Shown piece after piece: positions 1 to 7,583 of a stretch of DNA of 17,891 nucleotides (position 1 is the stretch's first letter; each line of letters starts with the position of its first letter). The position numbers were made by a program, and so were the translations under genes. Where the stretch lies: positions 1 through 17,891 of the forward strand of contig JAEZZE010000367.1 in the NCBI GenBank assembly GCA_023418755.1, read 5' to 3'. The notes below the pieces were generated by a model. The model had not been told where the DNA came from and ran no database searches. It saw nothing but the letters and a program-made list of their open reading frames with translations. This DNA is from Bacillota bacterium (GTDB lineage Bacteria > Bacillota > Bacilli > Paenibacillales > Paenibacillaceae).

Positions 1-265
1 CGATAAATCCGAAAAACCGCCGCGTCTTCTGGCTCTTCAGGAATGCCGCGAGCTCGTCGTTGGACGAACCAGGCTCGTTGCCCCTTCCCATAATGACTCC
101 GTGCGTAATCCCCCACCGCTCCTGCTCGGCGATCACTTGTTCCAGCGTTTCCGACTCGGTCGGCTCAAGCTCCAGGTTCAGGAATGACGAGAACGCCCGC
201 TTGCCTTCCGCGAATAGGCCCTCCCAGGCGGGAATCGGCGGTTTGATGCGAAAATCGATAGCCAT
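1..265 (-). CDS. Amidohydrolase-superfamily protein, N-terminal part (runs off the left edge)
   Basis: Only the first 88 residues are in the window; the gene continues past base 1. It begins at an ATG preceded by a GGGGAGGA ribosome binding site. The opening residues MAIDFRIKPP followed by a GITHGVIMGRG strand and an FFGFI strand fit the first barrel strands of amidohydrolase-related (PF04909-type) TIM-barrel hydrolases, which usually bind a metal and act on C-N or C-C bonds in the cytoplasm. The metal ligands would lie further on and cannot be checked. It sits 66 bases after the flavin monooxygenase at 332-1684 with no terminator between, so it is probably the next gene of operon B and may process the product of that enzyme. 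The family call rests on a short N-terminus, and the substrate is unknown. Confidence 0.6.
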   Translation of the reverse strand, partial: MAIDFRIKPPIPAWEGLFAEGKRAFSSFLNLELEPTESETLEQVIAEQERWGITHGVIMGRGNEPGSSNDELAAFLKSQKTRRFFGFI

Positions 266-331
266 TGCACGTTTTCCTCCCCAACGTATTAGATTTGAAA
301 TGCGACAGGAACAGGGACGCCTCGGGGCGGA

Positions 332-1684
332 TCAGTTCGCGGTCGGCTGGGCGGCATCTGCATCTGCCCGGGCTTGGGTATAACGGTTCTCGGGAATCGG
401 CAGACCCAGGTTGCCGCGCAGCGTGCCGCTCTCGTATTCCGTACGGAACAACCCGCGCTCCCGCAAAATCGGCACGACGTGGCGAACGAAGTCCTCCAGG
501 CCGCGAGGAACGGCTTCGAACAAGATGAACCCGTCCGCGGCGCCGCCTTCGAACCATTTCTGAATGAGATCGGCCACCTGCGTCGGCGTTCCGATAAATT
601 CGCTTCTGCGGGTCGCCGCCCGAAGCGCTACCTCGCGCAGCGTCCAATTGTTCGCCTTGGCGTCCGCCTTGATCTTGTCCGTTCCGCTCTGGAAGCTGTT
701 TTTGCCCAAGTCGCCGATGTCCGGGAACGGTTCGTCCAGCGGATATCGGTTGAAGTCGTGGTGCTCGAAAAACCGGCCCAAATGATCGAGCGCCTTCTCG
801 ATCGTGACGAGCTCCGCCACCTCCCGGTATTTTCGCTCGGCCTCCTCCTCCGTCTCGCCGACGATCGGACCGATGCCCGGGAACACGAGCACTTCGTCCG
901 GCGAACGGCCGAACGAAACGGCGCGTTCTTTAATATCGTTATAGAACCGGACCGCCTCCTCGATCGTCTCGTGTCCGGTAAAGATCGCGTCCGCTTCCTT
1001 GGAAGCGAAGTTTTTGCCGACCTCCGACGAACCCGCCTGGAAAATAACCGGCTGCCCCTGGGGCGAACGCGCGATGTTCAGCGGCCCCTTGACGGAGAAA
1101 AACCGGCCCTCGTGATTCAGCGCGTGCAGCTTCGCGGGATCGAAGAAAACGCCGGTCTCCTTGTCGCGCACGAACGCGTCGTCCTCCCACGAATCCCACA
1201 GCCCGCGGGTAACCTCGAGGTATTCCGCGGCGATTTCGTAGCGCAAGTCATGCTCGGGATGCTCCTTGTTGTTGAAATTGGACGAGGTTCCTTCCAGCGG
1301 AGAGGTCACGATGTTCCAGCCGGCGCGGCCTCCGCTGATCTTGTCGATCGTGCCGAACTGACGGGCGACGTTAAACGGCTCGCTGTAGGTCGTCGACAGC
1401 GTCCCGACGAGTCCGATATTCCGGCTCTGCGACGCCAGCGCGCTGAGCAGGGCGATCGGCTCGAAACGGTTCAGAAAGTGGGGAATCGATTTCTCGTTAA
1501 TATACAAGCCGTCGGCGATAAAGATAAAATCGAGCTTCCCCTCTTCCGCGATTTGCAGCCATTTCTTGTACAGCTCGAAATTGACGCTCGCATCCGCCTG
1601 GACCTCCGGGTGCCTCCACCCGCTTACGTTGCCTCCCACGCCGTGAAGCGCCGCGCCGAACTTGATTTGTTTTTGATTTGCCAT
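332..1684 (-). CDS. YtnJ/CmoO-like FMN-dependent monooxygenase (LLM class, NtaA/SnaA/DszA family)
   Basis: This 450-residue protein has the length and landmarks of the NtaA/SnaA/DszA branch of bacterial luciferase-like monooxygenases: a GWRHPEV segment near residue 22, HFLNRFEPI near 69-77, GWNIVTSP at 122-129, FQAGSS at 215-220 and a C-terminal FRTEY-GTLR-NLGL tail. From memory it resembles Bacillus subtilis YtnJ (CmoO) over its whole length; that enzyme oxidises N-acetyl-S-(2-succino)cysteine during sulfur salvage. Such enzymes use FMNH2 from a separate reductase to oxidise the carbon next to sulfur or nitrogen. The ATG start has an AAGGAGAG site upstream. The gene lies 39 bases after the transporter ATPase gene, so it is the catabolic gene of operon B. 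No flavin reductase is visible nearby. The family is secure. The S-substituted cysteine substrate is inferred from the YtnJ resemblance and the M20 neighbour. Confidence 0.9.
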   Translation of the reverse strand: MANQKQIKFGAALHGVGGNVSGWRHPEVQADASVNFELYKKWLQIAEEGKLDFIFIADGLYINEKSIPHFLNRFEPIALLSALASQSRNIGLVGTLSTTYSEPFNVARQFGTIDKISGGRAGWNIVTSPLEGTSSNFNNKEHPEHDLRYEIAAEYLEVTRGLWDSWEDDAFVRDKETGVFFDPAKLHALNHEGRFFSVKGPLNIARSPQGQPVIFQAGSSEVGKNFASKEADAIFTGHETIEEAVRFYNDIKERAVSFGRSPDEVLVFPGIGPIVGETEEEAERKYREVAELVTIEKALDHLGRFFEHHDFNRYPLDEPFPDIGDLGKNSFQSGTDKIKADAKANNWTLREVALRAATRRSEFIGTPTQVADLIQKWFEGGAADGFILFEAVPRGLEDFVRHVVPILRERGLFRTEYESGTLRGNLGLPIPENRYTQARADADAAQPTAN

Positions 1685-1723
1685 CGCAGATTCTCTCCTT
1701 GAAATCGTTTATTTTTTCTTCGT

Positions 1724-3763
1724 TTACCCTGCCGGGAAGTGGCACGCCGCCTGGTGCCCCGGACTCCATTCGCGCAATTCCGGCTCGCTCTCCCTGCACA
1801 GGGCCGTGGCGGCCGGACACCGCGTATGGAATCGGCAGCCCGACGGCGGATGGACCGGCGACGGAATTTCGCCCCGCAGCGTCACGCTCTCCCGCTTGCG
1901 GCCGGGGTCCGGCCAAGGAATCGACGCGATCAGCGCCTTCGTATAGGGGTGGGCCGGACGGAGGAACAGCTCTTCGCTCGCGGCGACTTCCACCAGCTTG
2001 CCGAGATACATCACGCCGATCCGGTCGGAAATGTGCCGCACCACGTGCAGACCGTGGGCAATGAACAAATACGTCAAGCCAAGGCTTTGCTGGATTTCCT
2101 GCATCAGATTGACGATCTGCGCCTGAACGGATACGTCGAGCGCCGATACCGCTTCGTCCGCCAGCACGAAGGCCGGCTGCAGCGCGATCGCCCGGGCGAT
2201 CCCGATCCGCTGCCGCTGCCCTCCGGAAAATTCGTGTGGGTACCGCTCCTGCAATGCGGGATTTAATCCGACGCGTTCCAGCAGCTCGGCGACGCGTTCT
2301 CTTCTCTCCCTCGCGCCGAGCCCCGTATGGATGGACAGCGGTTCGGCGATGATGTCGCCGATCCTCCAGCGCGGATTCATCGAGCCGTAGGGGTCCTGGA
2401 AAATCATCTGCATATCTTTGCGGGCTTCGCGAAGCTCCGCCTCCGGAAGCTCGGTCAGCGCCCGGCCGCCGAACGTTACCCGGCCGGCCGTCGCCCTCTC
2501 CAGCTGCGTCACGACCCGCCCCAGCGTCGACTTGCCGCTTCCCGACTCGCCGACCAGCCCGAACGTCTCTCCCCGCCGAATTTGGAAGGTCACGTCGTCG
2601 ACGGCGCGTACGGACGCCCCGCCCCGCTGGAACAGCCCTTTCCGGATCGGATAGTGCTTGCGGAGATGGACGATCTCGAACAGATTGTCGGCCTCGGACA
2701 GCCCGGCCTCCGGCGGCTGCGGCGCTTCCGTCACCTGGAGCGCCTTCGGCTGCCCGGCGGGTCCTGTCCCCGCCGTCCGGAATGCCGCCGCAACGAGTTC
2801 CTCGGCGTGCCAGCACGCGACTTCGCGGCCGTTGACGGCGGTCAGCGCCGGCGCTTCGGCGGCGCATCTGGCCGTCGCGTGGGCGCACCGCGGATGAAAC
2901 CGGCACCCCGCCGGCAACTGGAACAGATTCGGGATCGAGCCCTCGATCGAATACAGCTTCGCGGACCGGTCGCTGTCCAGCGTCGTGACCGATTGCAGCA
3001 GACCGGCCGTATACGGATGATGAGGCTGCTCGAACAGTTGTCCGACGCTCGCCTGCTCGACCACTTTGCCCGCGTACATGACGACGACGCGATCGGCCAT
3101 TTCGGCCGCAATGCCGAGATCGTGCGTAATCAGCAGGATCGCCATGTTGAACTCTTCCTTCAGCTCCTGCAGCAGCCGCAAAATTTGCGCCTGGATCGTC
3201 ATGTCGAGCGCCGTCGTCGGTTCGTCGGCGATGAGCAGCTCCGGTTCGCAGGACAGAGCCATCGCGATCATCGCCCGCTGAAGCATCCCGCCGGACAGCT
3301 CGCCCGGATACTGCTTCATGCGGGTTTCGGGCTCCGGAATGCCGACCCGGCGCAGCAGGACCAGCGCGCGCTTGCGCGCTTCGTCCCGGTTCCCCTGCTT
3401 ATGCTCGACGATGGTTTCGACGATCTGATGCCCGATCGTGTACAGCGGATCGAACGCCGCCATCGGCTCCTGGAACACCATCGCGATTTTCCTGCCCCGA
3501 ATCTCGCGAAGCTTGCGCTCCGGCATCGTCACGATACTCTGACCGTCGAATTCGATCGCGCCGGAAGCAATGGCGCCGTTCTCGTGCTCGATCAGCCGCA
3601 TGACCGATTTGGACGTAATCGTTTTTCCGCTTCCCGACTCTCCGACCAAACATACGGTTTCTCCTTGGCGTATGCGGATCGATACGTCCGAGATCGCCGT
3701 TAGCGAACCGGCGGGAGTGGCGAAATTTACGGTTAAATTTTGAATGTCCAGCAGCGGTTTCAC
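1724..3763 (-). CDS. Fused DppD-DppF-type ABC transporter ATPase (two nucleotide-binding domains)
   Basis: This 679-residue protein carries two complete ABC ATPase domains, about residues 1-320 and 360-679, as in GsiA-type fusions. Domain 1 has Walker A GESGSGKT (41-48), signature LSGGM (156-160), Walker B LLIADE (176-181) and His214. Domain 2 has GESGSGKS (405-412), FSGGQ (512-516), FVLADE (532-537) and His570. Each half ends in a cysteine set (C287/C293/C300/C317 and C643/C649/C656/C674) of the type that can hold an iron-sulfur cluster in Dpp/Opp ATPases. Domain 2 is slightly unusual: it reads DEAVSALD instead of DEPxSALD, and AHGL instead of the common SHDL after the H-loop. The start is GTG with GAGGGGAGG seven bases upstream. 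It would power import of the ligand bound by the 5641-7341 lipoprotein through the permeases at 3779-4675 and 4692-5618. It lies 15 bases after the DppC-type gene. Confidence 0.95.
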   Translation of the reverse strand: MKPLLDIQNLTVNFATPAGSLTAISDVSIRIRQGETVCLVGESGSGKTITSKSVMRLIEHENGAIASGAIEFDGQSIVTMPERKLREIRGRKIAMVFQEPMAAFDPLYTIGHQIVETIVEHKQGNRDEARKRALVLLRRVGIPEPETRMKQYPGELSGGMLQRAMIAMALSCEPELLIADEPTTALDMTIQAQILRLLQELKEEFNMAILLITHDLGIAAEMADRVVVMYAGKVVEQASVGQLFEQPHHPYTAGLLQSVTTLDSDRSAKLYSIEGSIPNLFQLPAGCRFHPRCAHATARCAAEAPALTAVNGREVACWHAEELVAAAFRTAGTGPAGQPKALQVTEAPQPPEAGLSEADNLFEIVHLRKHYPIRKGLFQRGGASVRAVDDVTFQIRRGETFGLVGESGSGKSTLGRVVTQLERATAGRVTFGGRALTELPEAELREARKDMQMIFQDPYGSMNPRWRIGDIIAEPLSIHTGLGARERRERVAELLERVGLNPALQERYPHEFSGGQRQRIGIARAIALQPAFVLADEAVSALDVSVQAQIVNLMQEIQQSLGLTYLFIAHGLHVVRHISDRIGVMYLGKLVEVAASEELFLRPAHPYTKALIASIPWPDPGRKRESVTLRGEIPSPVHPPSGCRFHTRCPAATALCRESEPELREWSPGHQAACHFPAG

Positions 3764-3778
3764 TCGATTGCCTCCCCT

Positions 3779-4675
3779 CTAAGCTCTGCCTCTTTTCGGA
3801 TCGAGCCTGTCCCTGAGCTGGTCGCCGATCAGATTGACGGACAGGACAAGCAGCGTAATCGCCAGCCCGGGAAAGGTCGACATCCACCAGGCGACGGTCA
3901 AATATCCGCGGCCCTGCGACAGCAGCGTGCCCCAGTCCGGAATTTCCTTGATGACGCCCAGCCCGAGGAAGCTGAGGCCGGAGCCGATCAGAATCGAGGT
4001 GCCGAGACCGATCGTTCCCATCACGAGCAGCGGAGACCACGCGTTCGGCAGCACGTGCCGGAAGAAGATGCGCAGCTTGCCCGCGCCCGCGGATTTCGCC
4101 GCCGTAATGAACGGCCGCCCCTTGATGCTCATGATCTGTCCGCGGAATACGCGGGCAAACCCGGGGACGGAGGAGATGGACACCGCGAGCACGATATTGC
4201 CCAAGCTCGGTCCCAATACCGCCGCGATGGCCAGAGCGAACAGGATGCCGGGGATCGTCATCAGAATTTCGACGAAGCCCATCAGAATCGTATCCGCGAC
4301 TCCGCCGGCATAGCCGGATACCGCGCCGATAAGCGCCCCGGCCAATCCCCCGGCCAGCACCGAAGCGATTCCGATCAGCAGCGAATCCCGGCTTCCGTGG
4401 ACGACGACGCTGAATACGTCCCGGCCGTAATAATCCGTCCCGAACAGATGCGTCAAGGAAGGTTTGGCCATGACGGCCGCCGTATCCATCTCCGTCGGGG
4501 AATAAGGCGCGATCGCTCCCGGAAACAGCGCGCAGGCGACGATAAACAGTACGAATGCGGCCGCCGCGTAGGGGAGCCAATCGGAAGCGGTTCTCCGGGG
4601 CCTCTGCCTGGGCGCGGTCTCGCCGCGGAGAAGCAATTGCCGCAAGTCCAGTTTCTTTAAAGCCGATCCGATCAA
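3779..4675 (-). CDS. DppC-type ABC transporter permease
   Basis: This 298-residue inner-membrane permease belongs to the peptide/nickel/opine (BPD_transp_1) family. It has a cytoplasmic N-terminal tail of about 35 residues, a first hydrophobic segment (AAAAFVLFIVACALFPGAI), the family's FGTDYYGRDVF motif near residue 80, four or five further hydrophobic segments and an ATPase-docking EAA loop reading AAKSAGAGKLRIFFRHVLPNA. The start is TTG at 4675, chosen because a perfect AAAGGAGG lies nine bases upstream and no in-frame ATG is better placed. It would pair with the DppB-type permease (4692-5618) to form the membrane channel. The two genes are 16 bases apart and certainly co-transcribed. The family is secure, but the solute cannot be told from the permease. 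Confidence 0.95.
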   Translation of the reverse strand: MIGSALKKLDLRQLLLRGETAPRQRPRRTASDWLPYAAAAFVLFIVACALFPGAIAPYSPTEMDTAAVMAKPSLTHLFGTDYYGRDVFSVVVHGSRDSLLIGIASVLAGGLAGALIGAVSGYAGGVADTILMGFVEILMTIPGILFALAIAAVLGPSLGNIVLAVSISSVPGFARVFRGQIMSIKGRPFITAAKSAGAGKLRIFFRHVLPNAWSPLLVMGTIGLGTSILIGSGLSFLGLGVIKEIPDWGTLLSQGRGYLTVAWWMSTFPGLAITLLVLSVNLIGDQLRDRLDPKRGRA

Positions 4676-4684
4676 CTTGGTCAG

Positions 4685-4692
4685 CCTCCTTT
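4685..4692 (-). promoter_or_regulatory. Ribosome binding site that fixes a TTG start
   Basis: The minus strand reads AAAGGAGG here, nine bases before a TTG codon at 4675-4673. The site overlaps the TAA stop of the upstream permease gene (4694-4692), so translation of the two permeases is probably coupled. It is the main reason to accept TTG as the start of the DppC-type gene. Confidence 0.75.
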
Positions 4693-5618
4693 TATTGCGC
4701 GCGTCTTACCCTTGGATCGATAAACCTATAGGACAGATCGACCAACAGATTGATCAGCACGTAAATAACCGCCGAGAAAAAGACGACACCCTGCACCACC
4801 GGCAGATCCTTGCTCATCAGCGCGTCCGTAATGACCCGGCCGATTCCCTGGCGCGCGAACACGGTTTCAATGACGACCGTTCCGGCCATCAACTCCCCGC
4901 TCAGCACGCCAATCATGGTCAGGGCCGGAATGAGCGCGCTTCTCAGAGCGTGGCGGTACATGACCAGCCGTTCGGATATCCCTTTTGCCCTGAGCGTCAG
5001 AATGAAGGGTTCGTTGATCACTTCCAGCATGTTGTTCCGCACGAGCCGGACGATGAAGCCGGCTCCGACGATGCCGAGCGCGAAGGCGGGAAGCACGAGC
5101 GTTCGCAAGCTGCCGGAGCCCATGGCCGGAAACCAGCCCAGCGATACGGAAAAGATCAGAATCAGCAGGATGCCCGACCAGAACGTCGGCATGGAGATGC
5201 CGAACAGTCCAATGATCCTGGCCGCGATATCGATCCAGCCGTTGCGGTGGATCGCCGAGAGCACGCCGAACCAGATCCCGACCGACGCGGCGATCAGGGC
5301 GCTGGCCAGCGTCAGGGTCAAGGTCGCCGGGAAGTGCTGCAGAATTTTCGGCAGCACGGGCTCGTCGTTCAGCAGCGATTGGCCGAAATCCCCCTGCACG
5401 ACTCCTCCGACATAAGAGAAGAATTGAATATGAAACGGCTGATCCACGCCCATCTCCGCCCGCAGACTGGCCAGCACCTCCGGCGACACCGCGGAGACGT
5501 CCACCACGGCCGACACGGGATCGCCGGGCAGCAGGTAAACGACGACGAACACGAGCACCAACGATCCGAATACGACAACCAACGAAGTCAAGAGACGGAC
5601 CGCCGCCAATCTGAACAT
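4692..5618 (-). CDS. DppB-type ABC transporter permease
   Basis: This 308-residue permease has the DppB/OppB layout. A first membrane helix near residues 9-30 is followed by the family's YLLPGDPV motif, an extracytoplasmic loop of about 65 residues, then five more hydrophobic segments. The EAA-type cytoplasmic loop reads LRAKGISERLVMYRHALRSA, and the protein ends in the usual SYRFIDPRVRR tail. ATG is preceded by AGGAGG with a short spacer, and the gene starts 22 bases after the binding-protein gene. With the 3779-4675 permease it would form the channel of a peptide/opine/metallophore-type importer. Nothing looks truncated or altered. Confidence 0.95.
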   Translation of the reverse strand: MFRLAAVRLLTSLVVVFGSLVLVFVVVYLLPGDPVSAVVDVSAVSPEVLASLRAEMGVDQPFHIQFFSYVGGVVQGDFGQSLLNDEPVLPKILQHFPATLTLTLASALIAASVGIWFGVLSAIHRNGWIDIAARIIGLFGISMPTFWSGILLILIFSVSLGWFPAMGSGSLRTLVLPAFALGIVGAGFIVRLVRNNMLEVINEPFILTLRAKGISERLVMYRHALRSALIPALTMIGVLSGELMAGTVVIETVFARQGIGRVITDALMSKDLPVVQGVVFFSAVIYVLINLLVDLSYRFIDPRVRRAQ

Positions 5619-5640
5619 ACGTTGTCCTCCTCGCAGCCGA

Positions 5641-7341
5641 TCAAGATTGAATGACGACGTCGTTGAACAGCGGATAGGCGAGCGCGTCGAACCTCAGATC
5701 TTTCACGGTTTTCGCCGCGGCAACGGTATAAGGGAACACGTAGATCGGAATGATGACCGCGTCGCGGCTAATGATCTGCTGCGCCTGCTTATACAGATCG
5801 ACGCGTGTGGCCGGGTCCGTCTCGATCAGCCCTTGATCGAGCAGCCGGTCAAGCTCGGGGTTGGCGTATCCCGGCAGGTTCTGCGGCGCTCCCGGCAGAA
5901 CGGAAGCCGAGTGATAGAAGGCGCGCAGCGCTTCCGGATCGGAATTGACCTGGCTGTTGCCGTAAATATCGTAGTTGGCGCCCTGGAATACGACGGTGGC
6001 CACGTCTTTGGTAATCTCGATTTCGACCGCGACGCCGATCGCCTTGAGCTGCTGCTGGATGAAGACCGCGATATCGTTCCTCTTCTCGCGGTTGGGCGAG
6101 CTGTCCACGTAATGCAGCGTCAATTTTTGGCCGTCCTTGACCCGGATGCCGTCGTCGCCGGGAACCCATCCCAGCTCGTCGAGCAAGCGCTTGGCCTTGT
6201 CCGGGTCGGGCCGGATGCCGCCTTCCAGCGACGCGTCGTACCCCAACGTTCCCGGAGTCAGAGCGGACCAGGCGCGGTCGTAGGTGCCCAGGTACAGCGT
6301 CTGGACGATCGTATCGACGTCGATGGCCGCCTGCAGCGCTTGACGGGCTTTCGTCTCGTTCCAGGGCGCGTGCTTGCCGTTAATGAACAGCGTGTACGGC
6401 AAACCCTGCGTATTGGATTTGAAAATTTGCAGCTTGCCTTCCTGCTCGAGCGACACGATGTTTTGCGGCGGCACGGTTTCTCCCGCCAGAATCTGTCCGC
6501 TCTGCACGCTGCCGATCCGCGTCGCTTCCTCGGGAACGATCTTGAAGATCACCCGGTCGAGGTAAGCCGGCCCCTGATTCTCGACCAGCGGCGGCGCCCA
6601 ATTGTAATCGGGATTGCGTTCGACCGTAATGGCCGCGTTCTCTTCCCATTTCACGAATTTGAACGGACCGGTGCCTACCGGATTTTTCGTAAACTGATCG
6701 CCGTATTTCCGCGCGGCCGTCGGCGATACGATGCTGACGAGCGCCTGGCTCAGATTGCCCAGAAAAGCGTTGGAGGGCGAGCTGAGATTCAGCTTGATCG
6801 TATATTCGTCGATGACTTCCGCGGATTCGTAGGGCCGGATCAACGCGCTGGAGTTCGCCGCTTTCGTCGCCGGGTCCAGAATGCGGTCGTAGCTGAATTT
6901 GACCGCTTCGGCGTTAAACGGCGTGCCGTCGTGAAACTTCACGTCCTCGCGAAGCTGGAACGTATAGCTTTTGCCGTCCGGGGAGACGGTCCATTCCTTG
7001 GCGAGCCAAGGCTGGATCGACCCGTCCGGCGCCTGCGCGACAAGATTGTCGTACAGCGTCCGAATGACGCGGACGGCGACGGCGAGGCCGCTCCGGTGCG
7101 GATCGAGATGGTCGGGCGAAGTCGCCAGCGCGAAGGTCAGCTCCCCGCCTTGAACGGGGGCGTTCCCGGCCGCGGCGGCGCTTTCCGCTGGTTGGGACGG
7201 CGCGGGGCCGCTCGCATCGCTGCCTCTGCCGGAGTTCCCGCAGCCCGCCAGAAACAGGACCAGCGCCAGCAGACTCGCCAGCGAGCCCCTCCAATTCGTA
7301 TTTCGTTTTCCTCCTAATGTCGTGATCCGGGTTGCTGCCAT
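5641..7341 (-). CDS. Family-5 extracellular solute-binding lipoprotein (DppA/OppA type)
   Basis: This 566-residue protein is the binding component of the operon B importer. It starts with a basic n-region of about 19 residues, a hydrophobic stretch and a lipobox LFLAGC with Cys34 as the predicted lipidation site, followed by a Ser/Ala/Pro-rich linker. The mature part shows the SBP_bac_5 pattern: GGELTFALATSPDHLDPH, LVAQAPDGSIQPWLAKEW, then YTFQLREDVKFHDGTPF. ATG at 7341 is used because AAAGGAGA lies nine bases upstream; a nearer ATG (7351) is out of frame and too close to that site. As the first gene of operon B it would be made in excess over the membrane parts. Family members bind peptides, glutathione, opines, nickel chelates or other amphipathic ligands. 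A sulfur-containing ligand is inferred from the neighbouring YtnJ-like enzyme. Confidence 0.95.
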   Translation of the reverse strand: MAATRITTLGGKRNTNWRGSLASLLALVLFLAGCGNSGRGSDASGPAPSQPAESAAAAGNAPVQGGELTFALATSPDHLDPHRSGLAVAVRVIRTLYDNLVAQAPDGSIQPWLAKEWTVSPDGKSYTFQLREDVKFHDGTPFNAEAVKFSYDRILDPATKAANSSALIRPYESAEVIDEYTIKLNLSSPSNAFLGNLSQALVSIVSPTAARKYGDQFTKNPVGTGPFKFVKWEENAAITVERNPDYNWAPPLVENQGPAYLDRVIFKIVPEEATRIGSVQSGQILAGETVPPQNIVSLEQEGKLQIFKSNTQGLPYTLFINGKHAPWNETKARQALQAAIDVDTIVQTLYLGTYDRAWSALTPGTLGYDASLEGGIRPDPDKAKRLLDELGWVPGDDGIRVKDGQKLTLHYVDSSPNREKRNDIAVFIQQQLKAIGVAVEIEITKDVATVVFQGANYDIYGNSQVNSDPEALRAFYHSASVLPGAPQNLPGYANPELDRLLDQGLIETDPATRVDLYKQAQQIISRDAVIIPIYVFPYTVAAAKTVKDLRFDALAYPLFNDVVIQS

Positions 7342-7379
7342 TTTTCCATGTCTCCTTTTCTCGCCAATGTAAAATCAAT

Positions 7380-7406
7380 AATTCCTATAAACTTAGTGAG
7401 AATAAA
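7380..7406 (-). promoter_or_regulatory. Possible CymR-like sulfur-control site
   Basis: On the minus strand the segment ends in ATAGGAATT, and an imperfect ATTC...GAAT symmetry spans 7381-7403. Binding sites of CymR, the Rrf2-family repressor of sulfur uptake genes in Bacillus and Staphylococcus, are remembered as containing GGAATT-type half sites. It lies downstream of the possible leftward promoter, where a repressor could block operon B. The motif comparison is from memory and unscored, so this is only a candidate. Confidence 0.25.
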
Positions 7407-7437
7407 CCCATTGTAAGGCCGGATCGCGAGCATTGAC

Positions 7438-7466
7438 TAATAAAGAAATGCTATACCTTTATTCAA
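7438..7466 (-). promoter_or_regulatory. Possible sigma-A promoter for operon B
   Basis: On the minus strand TTGAAT (7466-7461) and TTATTA (7443-7438) are separated by 17 bases, which resembles a -35/-10 pair with imperfect hexamers. It would give a leader of about 90 bases before the binding-protein start at 7341. The -35 box lies inside the inverted repeat at 7460-7476, so a bound regulator would compete with polymerase. Confidence 0.35.
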
Positions 7467-7476
7467 ACTTTGAATA
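7460..7476. promoter_or_regulatory. Perfect 17-bp inverted repeat, candidate operator
   Basis: The sequence is two 8-base arms, TATTCAAA and TTTGAATA, around one central C. It also fits the T-N11-A pattern of LysR-type regulator boxes. It lies between two divergent genes and overlaps a possible -35 element, which is the usual place for an operator. No regulator gene is in the window, so the binding protein is unknown. A 17-bp perfect palindrome can also arise by chance in AT-rich DNA, though its position argues for function. Confidence 0.5.
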
Positions 7477-7511
7477 TCAACATAGTCGGAATAGACGGGA
7501 GACGGTTTGAA

Positions 7512-7583
7512 ATGATAGGTTTGGAGAAAGCGGAAGCGGCTTCTTGGATCCGCGAACACGAAATAGAGGAGGAAGAAGAATGA
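7512..7583 (+). CDS. Possible 23-residue leader ORF overlapping the M20 start
   Basis: An ATG at 7512 opens a frame reading MIGLEKAEAASWIREHEIEEEEE; the last Glu codons are the M20 gene's own AGAGGAGG region read as protein. Its TGA (7581-7583) overlaps the ATG of the M20 gene as ATGA, the classic arrangement for translational coupling. A weak GGGAG lies ten bases upstream of its ATG. The peptide has no recognisable motif. It could be a regulatory leader, or the frame could be accidental. Confidence 0.2.
   Translation: MIGLEKAEAASWIREHEIEEEEE
7565..7572 (+). promoter_or_regulatory. Ribosome binding site deciding the M20 start
   Basis: AGAGGAGG sits seven bases before ATG at 7580. A longer in-frame reading from a TTG at 7544 exists but lacks a comparable site and adds residues not expected in the family, so 7580 is preferred. 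Confidence 0.8.

Larger units (their letters stand above)
7342..7579. promoter_or_regulatory. Divergent intergenic control region
   Basis: These 238 bases separate operon B (leftward) from the M20 amidohydrolase gene (rightward). The stretch is AT-rich from about 7360 to 7480, in sharp contrast to the GC-rich genes. It holds a perfect 17-bp inverted repeat, a possible leftward promoter, a possible CymR-like site and a possible small ORF before the M20 gene; these are listed separately. No riboswitch or tRNA fold was recognised. Confidence 0.7.

Noticed and set aside
374..1702. Long plus-strand ORF of 442 codons opposite the YtnJ-like gene
   Set aside because: It is an antisense shadow in GC-rich DNA, rich in Arg, with no family resemblance; the minus-strand gene is clearly real.
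2327..3703. Long plus-strand ORF opposite the double ATPase
   Set aside because: It is Arg/Leu-rich without motifs, and the opposite strand carries intact ABC ATPase motifs and a ribosome binding site.
5647..7317. Plus-strand ORF of 556 codons opposite the solute-binding protein
   Set aside because: It is a shadow frame of a GC-rich gene. The minus strand has a lipobox and the SBP_bac_5 pattern.
7433..7463. TTGACT at 7433-7438 as a rightward -35 box for the M20 gene
   Set aside because: No acceptable -10 hexamer lies 16-18 bases downstream; TATACC is only 13 bases away and TTTATT is 19 bases away.
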